Positions 23,232 to 41,231 of a DNA stretch of 64,000 bases are shown here, piece after piece. Under the pieces are notes generated by a model. It saw only the letters and a program-made list of their open reading frames with translations. It did not search any database and was not told the DNA's origin. The stretch lies in NCBI GenBank assembly GCA_009746045.1, contig RPFO01000080.1, positions 10,478,242-10,542,241 of the forward strand. The letters are read 5' to 3'. The stretch's first letter is position 1. Each line of letters begins with the position of its first letter. Source of the stretch: Mesostigma viride. Taxonomy: Eukaryota; Streptophyta; Mesostigmatophyceae; Mesostigmatales; Mesostigmataceae. The translations under genes were made by a program, and so were the position numbers.

Positions 23232-23395
23232 ACGACGTCTTGTGTCGATGACGTTCCAGAACTAGCAACACCAACAACTTGTGTCGATGACGTTCCAGAA
23301 CGAGCAACACCAACAACTTGTGTCGATGACGTTCCAGAAGTATCAACACCAACAACCAGAACTAGCAACACCAACAACTTGTGTCGATGACATGT
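23232..23395. repeat. About 42-bp tandem repeat
   Basis: Four imperfect copies of a unit containing TTGTGTCGATGACGTTCCAG and AGCAACACCAACAAC. The short ORF through it is not convincing as a gene. Confidence 0.7.
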
Positions 23396-23624
23396 CAGAA
23401 CGCTTTGGCCAAGAGCATCAGACAGATAGCATCGGCCACGAGCTCAACTTTGACGAGACCCGCTGCAGCCCAGCTTGGGACCGCTCAGGGGTGCTCCAGC
23501 AACCAAGCACTTGCCAGTACATGATGACCCCCTGTGGCAAGCTCGCGACTGCTTAGCGAGCGTCTTGTGGCAATATGGGGTCTTAAAACACTGGGTAGTC
23601 CTCGTTCACCTCCCAGCGCTTTTG

Positions 23625-23835
23625 AGTAACCAAGTTTCAAACAGCCAAGTTTCTAGTTACCAAGTTTCAAGTGACCAAGTTTCACATAACCAAGTTTTAT
23701 GTGACCAAGTTTCAAGTCACCAAGTTTTAAGTAACCAAATTGTGATCAGCCAAGCTTTAAGTAACCAAGTTTTTAAGTAACTACGTTTTTTAAGTAACGA
23801 CGTTTTTAAGTAGCCACGTTTTGAAATAACCAAGG
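23625..23835. repeat. AACCAAGTTTYAAGT minisatellite
   Basis: About 13 units of 15-16 bases, increasingly diverged to the right (ACCAAGTTT to CGACGTTTTT). Confidence 0.75.
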
Positions 23836-23887
23836 TACTGACAACTTAAGAATAGATTGGCTGCCTTGCAAATTTGTCTCTGTACAG

Positions 23888-31158
<7,271 letters not shown>

Positions 31159-31445
31159 GTACGCCGTGTTGGCCTGCTAAAATCGTTCTCTGCCCTGTAG
31201 ATGCTTGTCGACGCGAGGGCAACGAGACGAGGGCAGCGAGGTACGCCATGTGGGGGTGCTACAACTGTTCTCTGCCTTGTACATGCGAGGGCAACGAGAC
31301 GAGGGCAGCGACTCGAGTATCCACGAGCTCCCAGGGCACCATGTTGCCTTTTCATGTACCTTATTGCTATGATACCTACGTACAACATGCCTTGTTTATG
31401 CTAACAGCAACGAGGCAGCGGTGGTCGTGGGTGCATCAACGCTTT

Positions 31446-31650
31446 CCCAGTTTTTTTCCCAGTTTTTTTCTCAGTTTTTTCCCAGTTTTTTCCCAGTTTT
31501 TTCCCAGTTTTTTCCCAGTTTTTCCCCAGTTTTTCCCCAGTTTTTTCCCAGTTTTTTCCCAGTTTTTTTCCCAGTTTTTTCCCAGTTTTGCCCAGCTTTT
31601 TCCCAGTTTTTTCCCAGTTTTGTCCCAGTTTTTTCCCAGCTTTTTCCCAG
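31446..31650. repeat. TTTTTTCCCAG minisatellite
   Basis: About 18 units of 10-12 bases, TTTTTTCCCAG or TTTTCCCCAG, each looking like a polypyrimidine tract plus CAG acceptor. It lies downstream of the donor at 31158. Confidence 0.9.
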
Positions 31651-31830
31651 TTGTGCCCAGTTGTGCCCAGTTGTGCCCAGTTGTGCCCAGTTGTGCCCAG
31701 TTGTGCCCAGTTGTGCCCAGTTGTGCCCAGTTGTGCCCAGTTGTGCCCAGTTGTGCCCAGTTGTGCCCAGTTGTGCCGAGTTGTGCCCAGTTGTGCCCAG
31801 TTGTGCCCAGTTGTGCCCAGTTTTGCCTGG
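31651..31830. repeat. TTGTGCCCAG minisatellite
   Basis: About 18 near-perfect 10-base units directly continuing the previous array; one unit has GCCGAG. The change of unit (TTTTT to TTGTG) is abrupt. Confidence 0.9.
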
Positions 31831-32155
31831 CACGTTTTTTTCCCAGTTTTTATTTGGGAATATGTTGAGGGAATGAGTAATAGCTGGGAATACCACATGG
31901 CGCCTTCGCGAACGAACTATTGGGGTGCCCTCTGTCTCCTCACGTCCTTCAGCTCATTTCTTGTTTCCACGCAAGTAGCCGGATATGCAGTGACAGCTGT
32001 CACGGAGCATGGACAGCTGCACCAGCGGTTGACTGCCAACGGTTTTCCTCACTATTTGTCTGTTTGCCGTCAGTTACTTTTTGCACTTCTCCGGTGTGTG
32101 CTTCCTCGTACCATGGTGACATTGTGTATATTAATTTTGATGAAGTATTGTTGAC

Positions 32156-32374
32156 ATGCCTCCCCCTCGTGAGCAGATTCGTCTCCCGGACATGTCGTTA
32201 ACGAAGGCAGCGCGCAAGGGGCGCACATACCGAGGGGAATACGAGGCCAGCATCAAGTTGGCGTCTGACCAAAGCAAGGGCTTGTACGTGGATGGCCAAG
32301 CATTTGAGGAGAAGAATGTTGAAATCGCGAAGGAGTTTGCCACCAGTGTTGGATTGCGTTGGCCATGCCCCTGA
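32156..32374 (+). CDS. Hypothetical small ORF
   Basis: 72 codons starting MPPPREQIRLPDMSLTKAAR, with a charged, helix-prone composition and GLYVDGQAFEEKNVEIAKEF. An ATG start and reasonable composition are the only support. It may be a first exon, because a GT-containing sequence follows closely. No family recognised. Confidence 0.25.
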   Translation: MPPPREQIRLPDMSLTKAARKGRTYRGEYEASIKLASDQSKGLYVDGQAFEEKNVEIAKEFATSVGLRWPCP

Positions 32375-32575
32375 TTGAATGGCAAGGTACCTATGATCTT
32401 ATTGCTAAGTGACCCACCTAAGTGACCCAGCCCATTTGCACGGAGTCACCCTTCACGGAGCACGGTGCGCCGGTATAGTAATGGACACCAAGGAAGAAGA
32501 TCGTGGTGCATCACACGGCCGTAAATTTCAGAATTTCCCGATATCTATTTTCAAACTAGCTAGGGCACATGCATT

Positions 32576-32630
32576 TATACGTGTCAATATTTATACGTGT
32601 CAATATTTATACGTGTCAATATATAGGTCA
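32576..32630. repeat. Triplicated ATACGTGTCAATATTT
   Basis: Three copies of a 16-base unit about 55-110 bp before the primer-binding site. If this is an LTR, they would lie in its upstream regulatory part. Confidence 0.6.
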
Positions 32631-32683
32631 TCAAGAAGAAGGTTGCACAGTACACATGCATGGATATGTTGTTAGTCATTACA

Positions 32684-32699
32684 TTGGTATCGGAGGATC
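32684..32699 (+). other. Primer-binding site candidate of an LTR element
   Basis: TTGGTATCGGAGGATC follows a sequence ending ATTACA. TGGTATC is the standard start of a site complementary to the 3' end of initiator tRNA-Met in plant-type LTR elements, preceded by an LTR ending in CA. No matching second LTR was found. Confidence 0.4.
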
Positions 32700-32910
32700 T
32701 CTACTTCGGTGTTTCTCTTGAGTCTGACTCTTCCGGGTAGTACAATGTTGAAAAGATGTCTACCATCCGGGAAGAACGATGGAGTTGCGGAAAACTTCAG
32801 GTAATAAAGAGAGAGGCATATCCTTGTGTGACTGTCTTGCTGTTTATTACCGGAAGTCAGCCGTACCTGTTGTTTCTACTCGGTAGAGGATCGCGACCCC
32901 ATGTGGTGGT

Positions 32911-33657
32911 ATGAGTAGTTCAAAGACACAATCACCTTTTTATCCCCGACGGAACCAGGTGCGGGAGATCCTTCTATCTCATTCACCTCTCTCTAGGGAA
33001 GGTGGGTGCTGTCGAACTACCCATACTCCACGGCGTCAACTTGATTTTTATCATACCACTCACTCCCCTCAACTCAACTCAACTTCTATGTCTGAAGTGA
33101 GGCGGGCCTCGCTGTCGGTCGGGCCGAAGTTTTCTGTTATTGCGTCTGGTATCCAACCAGGCGAGCTGTCGCTGACAGGCGTGGGTCGAGGAGGAGGGTC
33201 ACTGTCGCCCAAGGTTTCGGGCGAGCGGACTCCAGCACCTAGTGCTTCGACATCCTTCCTCTTTCCTGTCAACACTAGGCCAGGTCGAGACGGAGCCCGA
33301 TTAGCAGCAGATCGCCCCTCAGCAGCAAAAAGCACATTACAACAAGAAGGACAACATGCAGCGATGTATAGAAAGATGGTGGAGGAGGTGGAACAGGATG
33401 TGGGACGACGTCGTCAGAGGATTGCTAGAATGGGAAGAGAGGCTCCTCAGTTGGATGACCGAGGGGTTCTACCTTATTACTCCGCAGTTGCTCCGGGGAA
33501 TGAGACGCACGCTGTGTCTTCGGCCAGGCCGACATGGCGCTACTGGTTATGGCTGAGCCGACGCCCTTTTGCTGCCGACGGCACCTATCACCCAGTTTCT
33601 GTGTTGCGGCTGCGCGCACGACCACCGCCGCGACCGCCTGACGACGTCGCTGTTTAA
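32911..33657 (+). CDS. ORF downstream of primer-binding site (gag candidate)
   Basis: 248 codons without a stop, from MSSSKTQSPFYPRR. The first about 60 residues look non-coding. From MSEVRRASLSVGPKF onward the sequence is Ser/Pro-rich, then has a basic helical part KMVEEVEQDVGRRRQRIARM. Its place between a primer-binding site and pol suggests the start of gag, but no capsid motif is recognised. A decayed Cys cluster CFSCGGNSSSSC at about 33920-33955 might be a gag zinc knuckle. Confidence 0.3.
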   Translation: MSSSKTQSPFYPRRNQVREILLSHSPLSREGGCCRTTHTPRRQLDFYHTTHSPQLNSTSMSEVRRASLSVGPKFSVIASGIQPGELSLTGVGRGGGSLSPKVSGERTPAPSASTSFLFPVNTRPGRDGARLAADRPSAAKSTLQQEGQHAAMYRKMVEEVEQDVGRRRQRIARMGREAPQLDDRGVLPYYSAVAPGNETHAVSSARPTWRYWLWLSRRPFAADGTYHPVSVLRLRARPPPRPPDDVAV

Positions 33658-35129
33658 GGTTCTTTTTTTTTCTTTTACCGGTGCTGCTTCTCTTTGATGA
33701 CGTTTTTACGGTGTGGCTCAGGTTACACCTCGTGTCTCTTGAGGGTGGCTCCGGATGAGCGGACATTAGGAATTAATGGTTGCCTTTTCAAGCAAGGTTC
33801 TTTTTGCAATCACTTGTCAATCTTCGCATGATCCTTCTCTTCAGCGCATGGGCGGCCTACCCTTGCTGTCTAGGGACTGTGGCACGTCCTTAATTCACGC
33901 GTGGCCAAACATTTGTTTCAGTTGTGGGGGGAACTCTTCATCTTCTTGCTGGGCATTATGATGGCGGAGGCGTTCTAGGTTGAGCTTGGTCTCTCCCACG
34001 TGCATGGTGGCTTGGCTTTGGTGGGGAGGAGAACAACGGCATCTGTGTTGTTCCCACTAGCATCAAGGTACTATGGGTAGGGCGAGCTCCCTAGGAGTTG
34101 GACTTGGTAGCAGCTACGTCTGGTTACCCTGAGAAATTTTTTGCGGGGGAGTGGACATCCTAGATGTCTGCGATGTAATTTCCAGATGGCATCACACATG
34201 CGAGGGCAGAACAACAGCATCTACGGGGTTTCCACTATCATACTTGGACAGCTGTGTCTAGTTACCCTGAGAAAATTTTTGCGGGGGAGTGGATATCCCA
34301 AGTCTGCAACTGTGGTCCAGATGCTATCATGGGGGGGGCACCTGGTATGGTAGATGCCACCACCTCAGGGGACATCGGGATACCTGCAGTGGGTGGTCTC
34401 CTGGAGGGTATCACACGTGCACCCAGGAGTTGCCAGGTGTCTCTTGCATGTGTGGCCCACTTGCCAGACGGTGTCCTTTGGCACAGGCCCCCAGAGGGCG
34501 AGATGTCTCTTGCACGGGCTGGTCACTTGCCAGTCGGGGCCCCTTTCTTGCGCCAGACCCATTGTGACCACGCATTTACTTCTCCCAGAACATGATGGTT
34601 ACCACTGCTTGTTGGCAGATGGTCCGTGTTGGGCCTAGGAGGTGCACTAGGATAGCAAGTATGGACACCACGGCTGCTGTCATAGTTCTTATCTGTGAAA
34701 ATATTTGATATTGTTCTCAGATCAGAAATTTTGACACTGGTCCAGGCGCTTTCATGCCCATTCTCTCGACTTTTGGGCAGTTCTGCTGGCTGTTGGACCA
34801 CCTCAGGCCCTTGTGCTCCTCAGGCTTAGGAGTTCTGGCTACCTGGCGGTAGGTAGTGGCCATGTTACAGTCTGCTATCTTGACCGGTTGGCAGTGTGTG
34901 GCTTGCCTACTAGGCAGTTTTTCTGAGTGCCATCGTGAAGGTTGCTGGCTCCTTCTTGCAGTGTGATTGACGTTCAGTCCGGACAGTTGACAGCATGTGG
35001 TCATTCTTCCAAGCAGCTTCCGGCGCCAGGCTCATTGGTGTCCGTTCCAGGCCTCCTCAACGCAGCTAGTCCTGGTTGTCCAATCAGGCAGTAGCTGTGT
35101 TGGATACCCACAGGTGGGGGTGGTCCAAC
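33658..35129. other. Non-coding remnant between gag candidate and pol
   Basis: Where protease and the first part of reverse transcriptase should lie, no coding frame is visible. A repeat of about 135 bp occurs here: GTTACCCTGAGAAA..TTTTGCGGGGGAGTGGA at about 34125 and again at 34260. The region seems replaced or heavily decayed. Confidence 0.4.
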
Positions 35130-35811
35130 GCTGATTATCTCAACCATACTGTCGCATATGTCTCCACACCATGGGGCCAGTTCTAGTGGACTGTGATGCC
35201 AATGGGGGCTTCCAACAGCCCAGCCACTATGCAAATGCTTGTGAATGCCATCTTTGGCCATCTGACGGGAGACACACTGCCTCAAATTTCCCCCTGACCT
35301 GCGGAACCCTAGGTTCAAAGACATTGCTCATTTGTGTGACACTGCAAGAGCTGTGTTTAGGACCTGTGTGGTGGCCTACATGGACGACAACCTGGTACAT
35401 TCACGAACCTTCAAGGAGCACCTGGAGAACGTGGAAAAAGTCCTGAAGGTCATTGAGCAGTACCACTTGTCCGTCAATTGGTCCAAGGTGGAGTGGGGTC
35501 ATGAGGTTAGGTTCTTGGGGTACAAGCTGAGTTCCCTGGGTATGACACCTGAAAATGCCAAGATTGCTGCCATTCTAGAGTGGCATGTGTTGCAGTCGGC
35601 ACATGATGTTAAGTCCTTCCTAGGCATGGTAGGATGGTACAGGCGTTTTATCCCTGACATGGCTGCCACTTCTACTCCCTTACTCGACCTGATCAAGAAG
35701 GATGCCCAGTTTGAGTGGACTGATAGGTTTCAGCATGCATTTGATGTGATGAAGCAGAAGCTCACCACCGCCCCTGTGCTAGTAGGTCCCAACCCTGATC
35801 TGCCTTACTAA
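35130..35811 (+). pseudogene. Ty3/gypsy reverse transcriptase, 3' part
   Basis: STPWGQF and WTVMPMGASNSPATMQMLVN (35163-35250) match the mid-RT motif. After a frameshift near 35290, VVAYMDDNLVHS carries the catalytic YMDD, followed by RFLGYKLSSLGMTPENA and SFLGMVGWYRRFIPDMA of the thumb/connection. The first catalytic Asp and the N-terminal RT are missing. In-frame stops: TAG at about 35184 and TAA at 35809-35811. Confidence 0.85.
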
Positions 35812-36436
35812 GTTAGGTCAGATGCCTCTCAAGGCGCCATAGGTGCTGTGCTTATGCAAGACCATGGTTATGGGCCACAGCCAGTGGAGTACATGTCCAA
35901 GACCATGAGCTCAGCTGAACGCAACCACCCATTACATGAGCAGGAGTTGTTGGGCTTAGTGGTGGCATGTCACAAGTGGGAGCATCTGCTCAAAGGGGCC
36001 TTGATCTCTGTTGCTAGCAGTGCCACGGATGGGCAGGGTAAGGAGTCAATCGCACTGATGACGGACCACAGGCCCTTGGTGCATGTGCTAGAGCAGAACA
36101 GGATGAGTAAGAGGATGGCGGGCTGGATGGAATACATGGGGGGGGTTCAACCTTTCTCTGTGCAGTACGTGCCAAGCTCACAAAATGTGGTTACTACCAG
36201 ATGCCCTCTCGAGGAGGCGGGACCTGATGGGGGAGTTTCATGAGCACTTAGACATTTGTGCTGCCATGATTTCAGTGGTGGAGTGTGGTGCTGTCACCAA
36301 AGCACAGGCCGCTAGTCAGCAGGCTTCCCAACTGTGCCCACCCCCTGTAGAGGCTAGTGATAGTCTCGAGATGCTCATTGACCGGGGCTCTGTCTCAGGG
36401 TTGACACGCGTCCAGGAGGGTGGCCAGTTACTGTAG
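35812..36436 (+). pseudogene. Ty3/gypsy RNase H and spacer
   Basis: It continues the RT frame after one TAA. RSDASQGAIGAVLMQDHGYG has the first catalytic Asp, ERNHPLHEQELLGLVVA the Glu, and TDHRPLVHVLEQ the later Asp; VQYVPSSQNVV precedes a one-base shift at about 36200 to PDALSRRRDLM. A spacer follows to a TAG at 36436. It degrades the RNA strand during reverse transcription in intact relatives. Confidence 0.85.
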
Positions 36437-36552
36437 GGTAGTCCCAGGGGAATTTTTGTTGATAGCCAGCCCACTCCCACTGTGCAGCCGAGTGCAGTCC
36501 ATCACAACAAGAAGGGGAGGGGTAGGCCCAGAAGTGGATCCTAGAACCAGGG

Positions 36553-39549
36553 ATGCTGTCCAAGTCTAGGGTGTTGGCAGCTGAGATCAAGGGTCAGCCC
36601 CGCACGCCTGTGGCTGATGCTGTGTCATCCAAGCATTTTGTCACTGGTCACCTGCAGGAGGATGAGGTGTTGCAGTTGCAGCCCTTAGGGCCGGACAAGC
36701 AGTTGGTCTTGCCTAATCCTATGAACATTGCCCTGCTGGATGTGATCAAGGCCTTCACCAAGACAGAGGACCTGGCCACTAAGGCTATTCAAGAGGGGGG
36801 CTTTGGCAACAGGCCTGTAGAGTACCGGGAAGGAGTTCTCTTCGTCCGCACCTATGATGCTAACCATGTGGTGTCCATGAAGGTGTATGTGCCAGAAATG
36901 GCCAGCCCTACAGTGTTACATTGTTTCCATGATGATGTGACTGCCTGTCACCCTGGGTATGCAAAACTCCTCCATGAGGTGCAAGAGAGGTTCTGGTGGC
37001 CTGGGATGTTTCGTGACATCAAGGCATATGTGGCTACCTGTGATTCCTGTCAAAGGAACAAGGTTAGGAACCAGGCTGTCCCCATCTTCCTTATCCCCTA
37101 AATGGTCTTGCTGCCGATTTTCCGCCAAAAAGTGACTTACAGCCGATTTGTCGGCACCTACTCGGGGGACCAGTTTGCGAGAATACTATTGGGAATTAGG
37201 AAACGTTTAGCTGAGAAGAATGAAAGTTTATAAGTTTCTCCAGAACATGATACTAGGGTTTGCTATATTTTGACCAAGTTTAACAGGTGTTCCAGACCGT
37301 CAAAGTACAAGGGGTCAGGGTACTTTTTCACGTACGACGTGCATTCCGGAAAACGACGACCTGGCCATGGCGGCTTGCGCCCACGCATGGCATTTACGTT
37401 TGCGTTCGAATTTTCTGGCCAAACTTAGGATATTGATTTTATACGTCCGAAAGATCATACAGGCCAATTTTTGGTTCGCGGGAATGCCATTTGATAGGTG
37501 TCGGCAGCGTTCTTGCTGGAAAAAACTGCGATCAGGCCGGACGATAGAAACGTTGACAGCAATACCTTTCCGGCGTATTTTAAAGGATATATCGGTTTCT
37601 TTGTACTTTTTATGATACATATTAGTCGTAAACGTGCAAGGGTGGCCAGAAATCGCCGAATCCAGCGACCATGCTGCACAACTTTGGTGTGCCGAAATGC
37701 GCCATTTTGCGGCCACCGCCTGGGCCAAGGTAACGCCATCCATGCCTGGTAAAGCTTAAGCATCGTTTTCCTATCGATTTTTGACGTTTATATATACGTT
37801 CTAGCTTGTGTAGCACATTCTTTTTGCATTATTCATGCTCTTTCTTGACCCTGGCCTGGCCCCTTTCTAAAACACCCTTCTTAGATGCTTCCCTCAGTCA
37901 GTTGACCTGCCACAGGGTGATGGTGATAAGTTTTAGAGGCTGTATGGGTTTGAATACCTCCATATATGTTTGTTATACATTTCCCACACACATATTGCAT
38001 GAGTGTGAGGCAGTTGGCTGGTCTCTGTGGCATCATCAAGCATGTAACCGGTGAGTAGAAGCTTCCCATTGTCAGCATGTGCCACCAGGTGTGCTGGCCA
38101 TCACCTGGAAAGCTATAGCAGCTTAGGCCTAGTTTATCCTTGCTAGGGCAGGCTGAAATAGGCTTAAAATCACTAGTTTGTTGGTGGCTGCCTCCTAGAA
38201 TGCATGCCTTGCGTAGGGTATCCGTACCACGTTACCTACGTGCATGGACAAGGTGGCACCTGCACATAGGTGCCATGTAAGGGCAGTGTGATGATGCAGT
38301 TATGTTTCCCCATCATTGTGGAAGGGAAATGTATTGTTTGGCATGGTTGGGGGCCATATTAGTAGGTATTAGTAGGTAGTATGCCCACTCCTACCCCCTT
38401 GGTTGCTTTTTACCAACGGTACCCCTATGGGCTGTACTGGGTGTAACTGCTGGTATACCCACCCAAATGATGACCCCAATGGCTCAAACTGTTCAGCAAC
38501 TAATTGTTTATCATCCCTGAAGTGGTAGGTGCCTAGCTCTTACAACATAATTCAAAATGCACATTCTACCAAAAATGAAAACGCTCGTCTTGACCCCCCT
38601 GACTTTGACGGCAGTTATACATGGCCTACGATGAATATATGTGAGGTTGTGATATATCATGGCTTAGGGCAACTCATGGACATGCTTGCACCCCAAGGAC
38701 AGCCATTGGATATTGCTAGGTTGTACAGGGGCTGGTTTACAAAATAGGTGAGTTACTGCCGATTTATCGGCAGCATTTCCGCCCATTTAGGGGTTATGGC
38801 TATGCCCATCCCCTTGCGTCCCTGGGTCAGTGTGACAATGGATTTCATCTGCGGCCTGCCGGTTTCTGATGCTGGCAATGACAGGATCCTAGTGGTGATG
38901 GATAGGTTCTCCAGGATGTGCCATCTCATCCCCTGCAACGCTCATTTTACTGCAGCGCAGTGTGTGGAGCTGTTCATGAAGGAGGTGTACAGACTACGTG
39001 GCATGCCACGTGTGATCATCGCTGACCAGGACCCCCTGTGGTTGTGAGGGTTTTGGAAGTCTTTCTTTGACATCCTTGACACCAAGCTGGCATTTTGGGT
39101 GGCCTACAGGTGCGCTAGTACAGGCGCTGTGGAGCGGCTGAACCGCATTGTGAGGGAATGCCAGAAGCACTATTGCACCCACGATAACAAGGAGTGGGAC
39201 AAGAAGCTTTCGTTCATTTGAGTTTGCCATCAACAACTTACCTTTGGCTCCCCATCACATGTCCCCTTTTGTCATTTGTCATGGCCGGTGCCCCCTGACC
39301 CTGTTTGACCTTGAGCGACCTGACAGGGATGCTGAGGGCCCCTTCAAGAAACGCTTGGCTTCAGTGCAGCACCTGATTGCCTCCTTCCAGGAAGCTCACA
39401 GTATTATTGCTGCTCAGATGATGAAGGCCCAAGACAAGTATTTGAACAATGCTTGGCAACAGGTGCTGGCTACTCATACTTTTGTGGCCCCTTGTGACTT
39501 GGTGCTTATGAGGCTAACCGTGTACTACCTGAAAAGGAGCAATGCATGA
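36553..39549 (+). pseudogene. Ty3/gypsy integrase, split by a transposon
   Basis: The zinc-binding part lies at 36553-37094 (HCFHDDVTACHPGYAKLL then CDSCQRNK). The frame resumes exactly at 38794, giving AVPIFL|MAMPIPLRPWVS. The catalytic core has MDFICGLP (first Asp), VIIADQDPLW (second Asp) and AVERLNRIVRE (Glu). TGA stops at about 39045 and 39218 interrupt the C-terminal part (MSPFVICHGRCPLTLFDLE). The catalytic residues are present, but the copy is dead because of the insertion and stops. Confidence 0.85.
37095..38793. mobile_element. 1699-bp DNA transposon with TTAT target duplication
   Basis: Ends CCCCTAAATGG and CCATTTAGGGG are perfect 11-bp inverted repeats, flanked by TTAT at 37091-37094 and 38794-38797. 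Removing the element plus one TTAT restores the integrase frame without change. A second inverted motif GCTGCCGAT lies just inside both ends, and palindromic TGCCGATTTATCGGCA at the right. The interior has only short ORFs, so it is non-autonomous. Superfamily unassigned. Confidence 0.85.
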
Positions 39550-39560
39550 AGCGCTAGCCC

Positions 39561-39995
39561 TTGTGGTTGGGTCCATTCCCTGTTCATGACACCTTTCACT
39601 ATGGGACAGTGGTTCAGGTCCAGGTGCCCTCCCATTGGAGGCTCGAGAACAACGTGTTCCACGTGGCTCAGCTCAAGTTGTACAGACGCAACACCCTGCA
39701 GGGTCGCCTCTCTGCTCCCTCACCTTATGAGTTGGATCATGAGGGGGAGAAGATATATGAAGTGGAGCAGTTGTTGGCTCACAGGGTTAAGGGCAAGGGT
39801 AGGACCAAGCAGCTCCTGTTCAAGGTGCACTGGAAAGGAGAACTGGAATCAACAGCCACGTGGTTGTGGTTGTCTAACCTGACCCATTGCTATGAGGTGG
39901 TCCAGGAGTACCGCCAACAGCATGGACTCACTCTCCCTCTTTGGTACAGTGAGTTGGTGAGGTCAACTGCTCCCCTTCCTACATCTCAAGACTAG
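39561..39995 (+). pseudogene. Integrase C-terminal tail with chromodomain
   Basis: FPVHDTFHYGTVVQVQVP and ENNVFHVAQLKLYRR are the usual beta-barrel after the integrase core. IYEVEQLLAHRVKGKGRTKQ, then LLFKVHWKG and ATWLWLSNLTHCYEVVQEY, is a chromodomain, placing the element in the chromovirus branch. In the family, chromodomains direct integration to particular chromatin. The frame ends at a TAG (39993-39995). Confidence 0.85.
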
Positions 39996-39998
39996 TGG

Positions 39999-41060
39999 AT
40001 GGATTTTCCGGTGCATGCTGCTTGTTGTCCCCAGAGGGTTGAGGAGACTTCTTACCTTGAGTTGTTGGAGCCGTCAGTCCAGCAAGGTGACTTTGACCTG
40101 GCTCCTTCTCGTTCAGGCTCTGTCAGGGGGTGTTTCCCCTTGGAGAACTTTGACCTGTTTTGTAGCCTGGGGCTGCCCAAGTACACTGTGGAACTCAAGG
40201 TCCGTCTGACACCCCTGCGGGTGCTGGTACCTCTGCTAGGTGCTAAGTGGTCTGTTGTCGAGGCCTTCCTGCAGTTTTGGTGGACGCATAGCTCGTGGGT
40301 GTGCAAACACAAGACGCCCTCAGGGTGGGTGTTAGACCTAGAGAGTCAGTCTGTGGTGACCCTTTCTTATCCAGGGTCTTGCAATCGCTTTGCTGCCCAA
40401 ATGGTGAAGGGCGCCTCTGAGACTTGCATGGTGGTGCAGGTCAGCAGGAACTGGCATGAGCTGGCTCACAGGGTGGAGCAGTTCCTGGTGTTTGGGCCCA
40501 AGGGAAGGGATGGACAGAATGGGGGGTGGTCCCACGGAGAATGGGGTAGATTTTTGCTACAAAAAAACGCTAGTTTCAGCCTCTTTATATTTTCTTTCGG
40601 CCGACTGTGAAAATTCGTGCGAAATCGCGCAAAATTTGCTGAAATTTACCAAAAACGGGGCAAAAATGTGTTAAATCATGCGAAATCTTGAAAATTTTGA
40701 TGAAATTGACCAAAAACCGGCCAAAAAAGTGTGAATTCCTGCCAAAATGTTCGATTGTAAAAAAATTACGACGCGTAAAAAATGCGAGAATTCATGCGAA
40801 AATTTTCAAGGGTCTCTCTGCAGCTAGACCCTTCGTGTAAAATTATGCGAAATCCTGTGAAATCGTGGGAAATTGTGTGAAGTTGTGTGAAAATCATGCG
40901 AAAATCACGCGAAATTGTGCAAAATATTGCGGGCGCTCTCAAATTGCCAGAAAAAAATTTCGAAACAAAAAGTCGAAAACAACGTTTTTTTGTAGCAAAA
41001 TGCGCGAAAAACTACCCCATTTCTCCGTGGGACCACCCTGGGGGTCGGTACAGCTTGTGA
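39999..41060 (+). CDS. Extra C-terminal module after the chromodomain
   Basis: In frame with the chromodomain and separated from it by a single TAG. About 170 codons of compositionally normal protein (PLENFDLFCSLGLPKYTVEL, VVEAFLQFWWTHSSWVCKHK, RNWHELAHRVEQFLVFGPKG) run into a MITE at 40524. With the MITE removed the frame ends 7 codons later at TGA 41058-41060. No transmembrane segment, protease or nuclease motif is recognised. It is open over its length while the rest of pol is broken. It could be a polyprotein domain or a separate protein. Confidence 0.5.
40524..41038. mobile_element. 515-bp MITE with about 27-bp TIRs
   Basis: The left end GGGTGGTCCCACGGAGAA and right end TTCTCCGTGGGACCACCC extend inward to GGGGTAG and further to TTTTGCTACAAAAAAACG, with a one-base indel. 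TGGG on both sides (40520-40523, 41039-41042) is a possible 4-bp target duplication. The interior is a degenerate series of about 10-base TGCGAAATC / TGTGAAATT motifs and is non-coding. Confidence 0.75.
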
Positions 41061-41231
41061 AGGATACTGGCTGAGGAGGTGGAAGAAAACATTGGACAAA
41101 GGGAGGGGGGTTGGACTGTGGTGTGAGGGGGGGATTCCAGGATGGATGATGGTGGGTTCCAGTTCAACCCTGATGTTCCGGTCCAGAGCTCCAGAATTTC
41201 AGAATGCTGATGGAAGGATTTCCACTACTAC

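Larger units (their letters stand above)
31159..32155. other. Intron or 3' region with minisatellites
   Basis: Follows the donor at 31158. 31140-31320 contains a tandem duplication of the exon end and donor (AGCAGCAAG|GTACGCC, then GGCAGCGAGGTACGCC). Two minisatellites follow. No terminal exon could be fixed. Confidence 0.4.

Noticed and set aside
35132-39996. Stop-codon reassignment in the gypsy polyprotein
   Set aside because: The interruptions are TAA, TAG and TGA mixed with frameshifts, and the poly(A)-binding protein uses standard codons; decay explains them.
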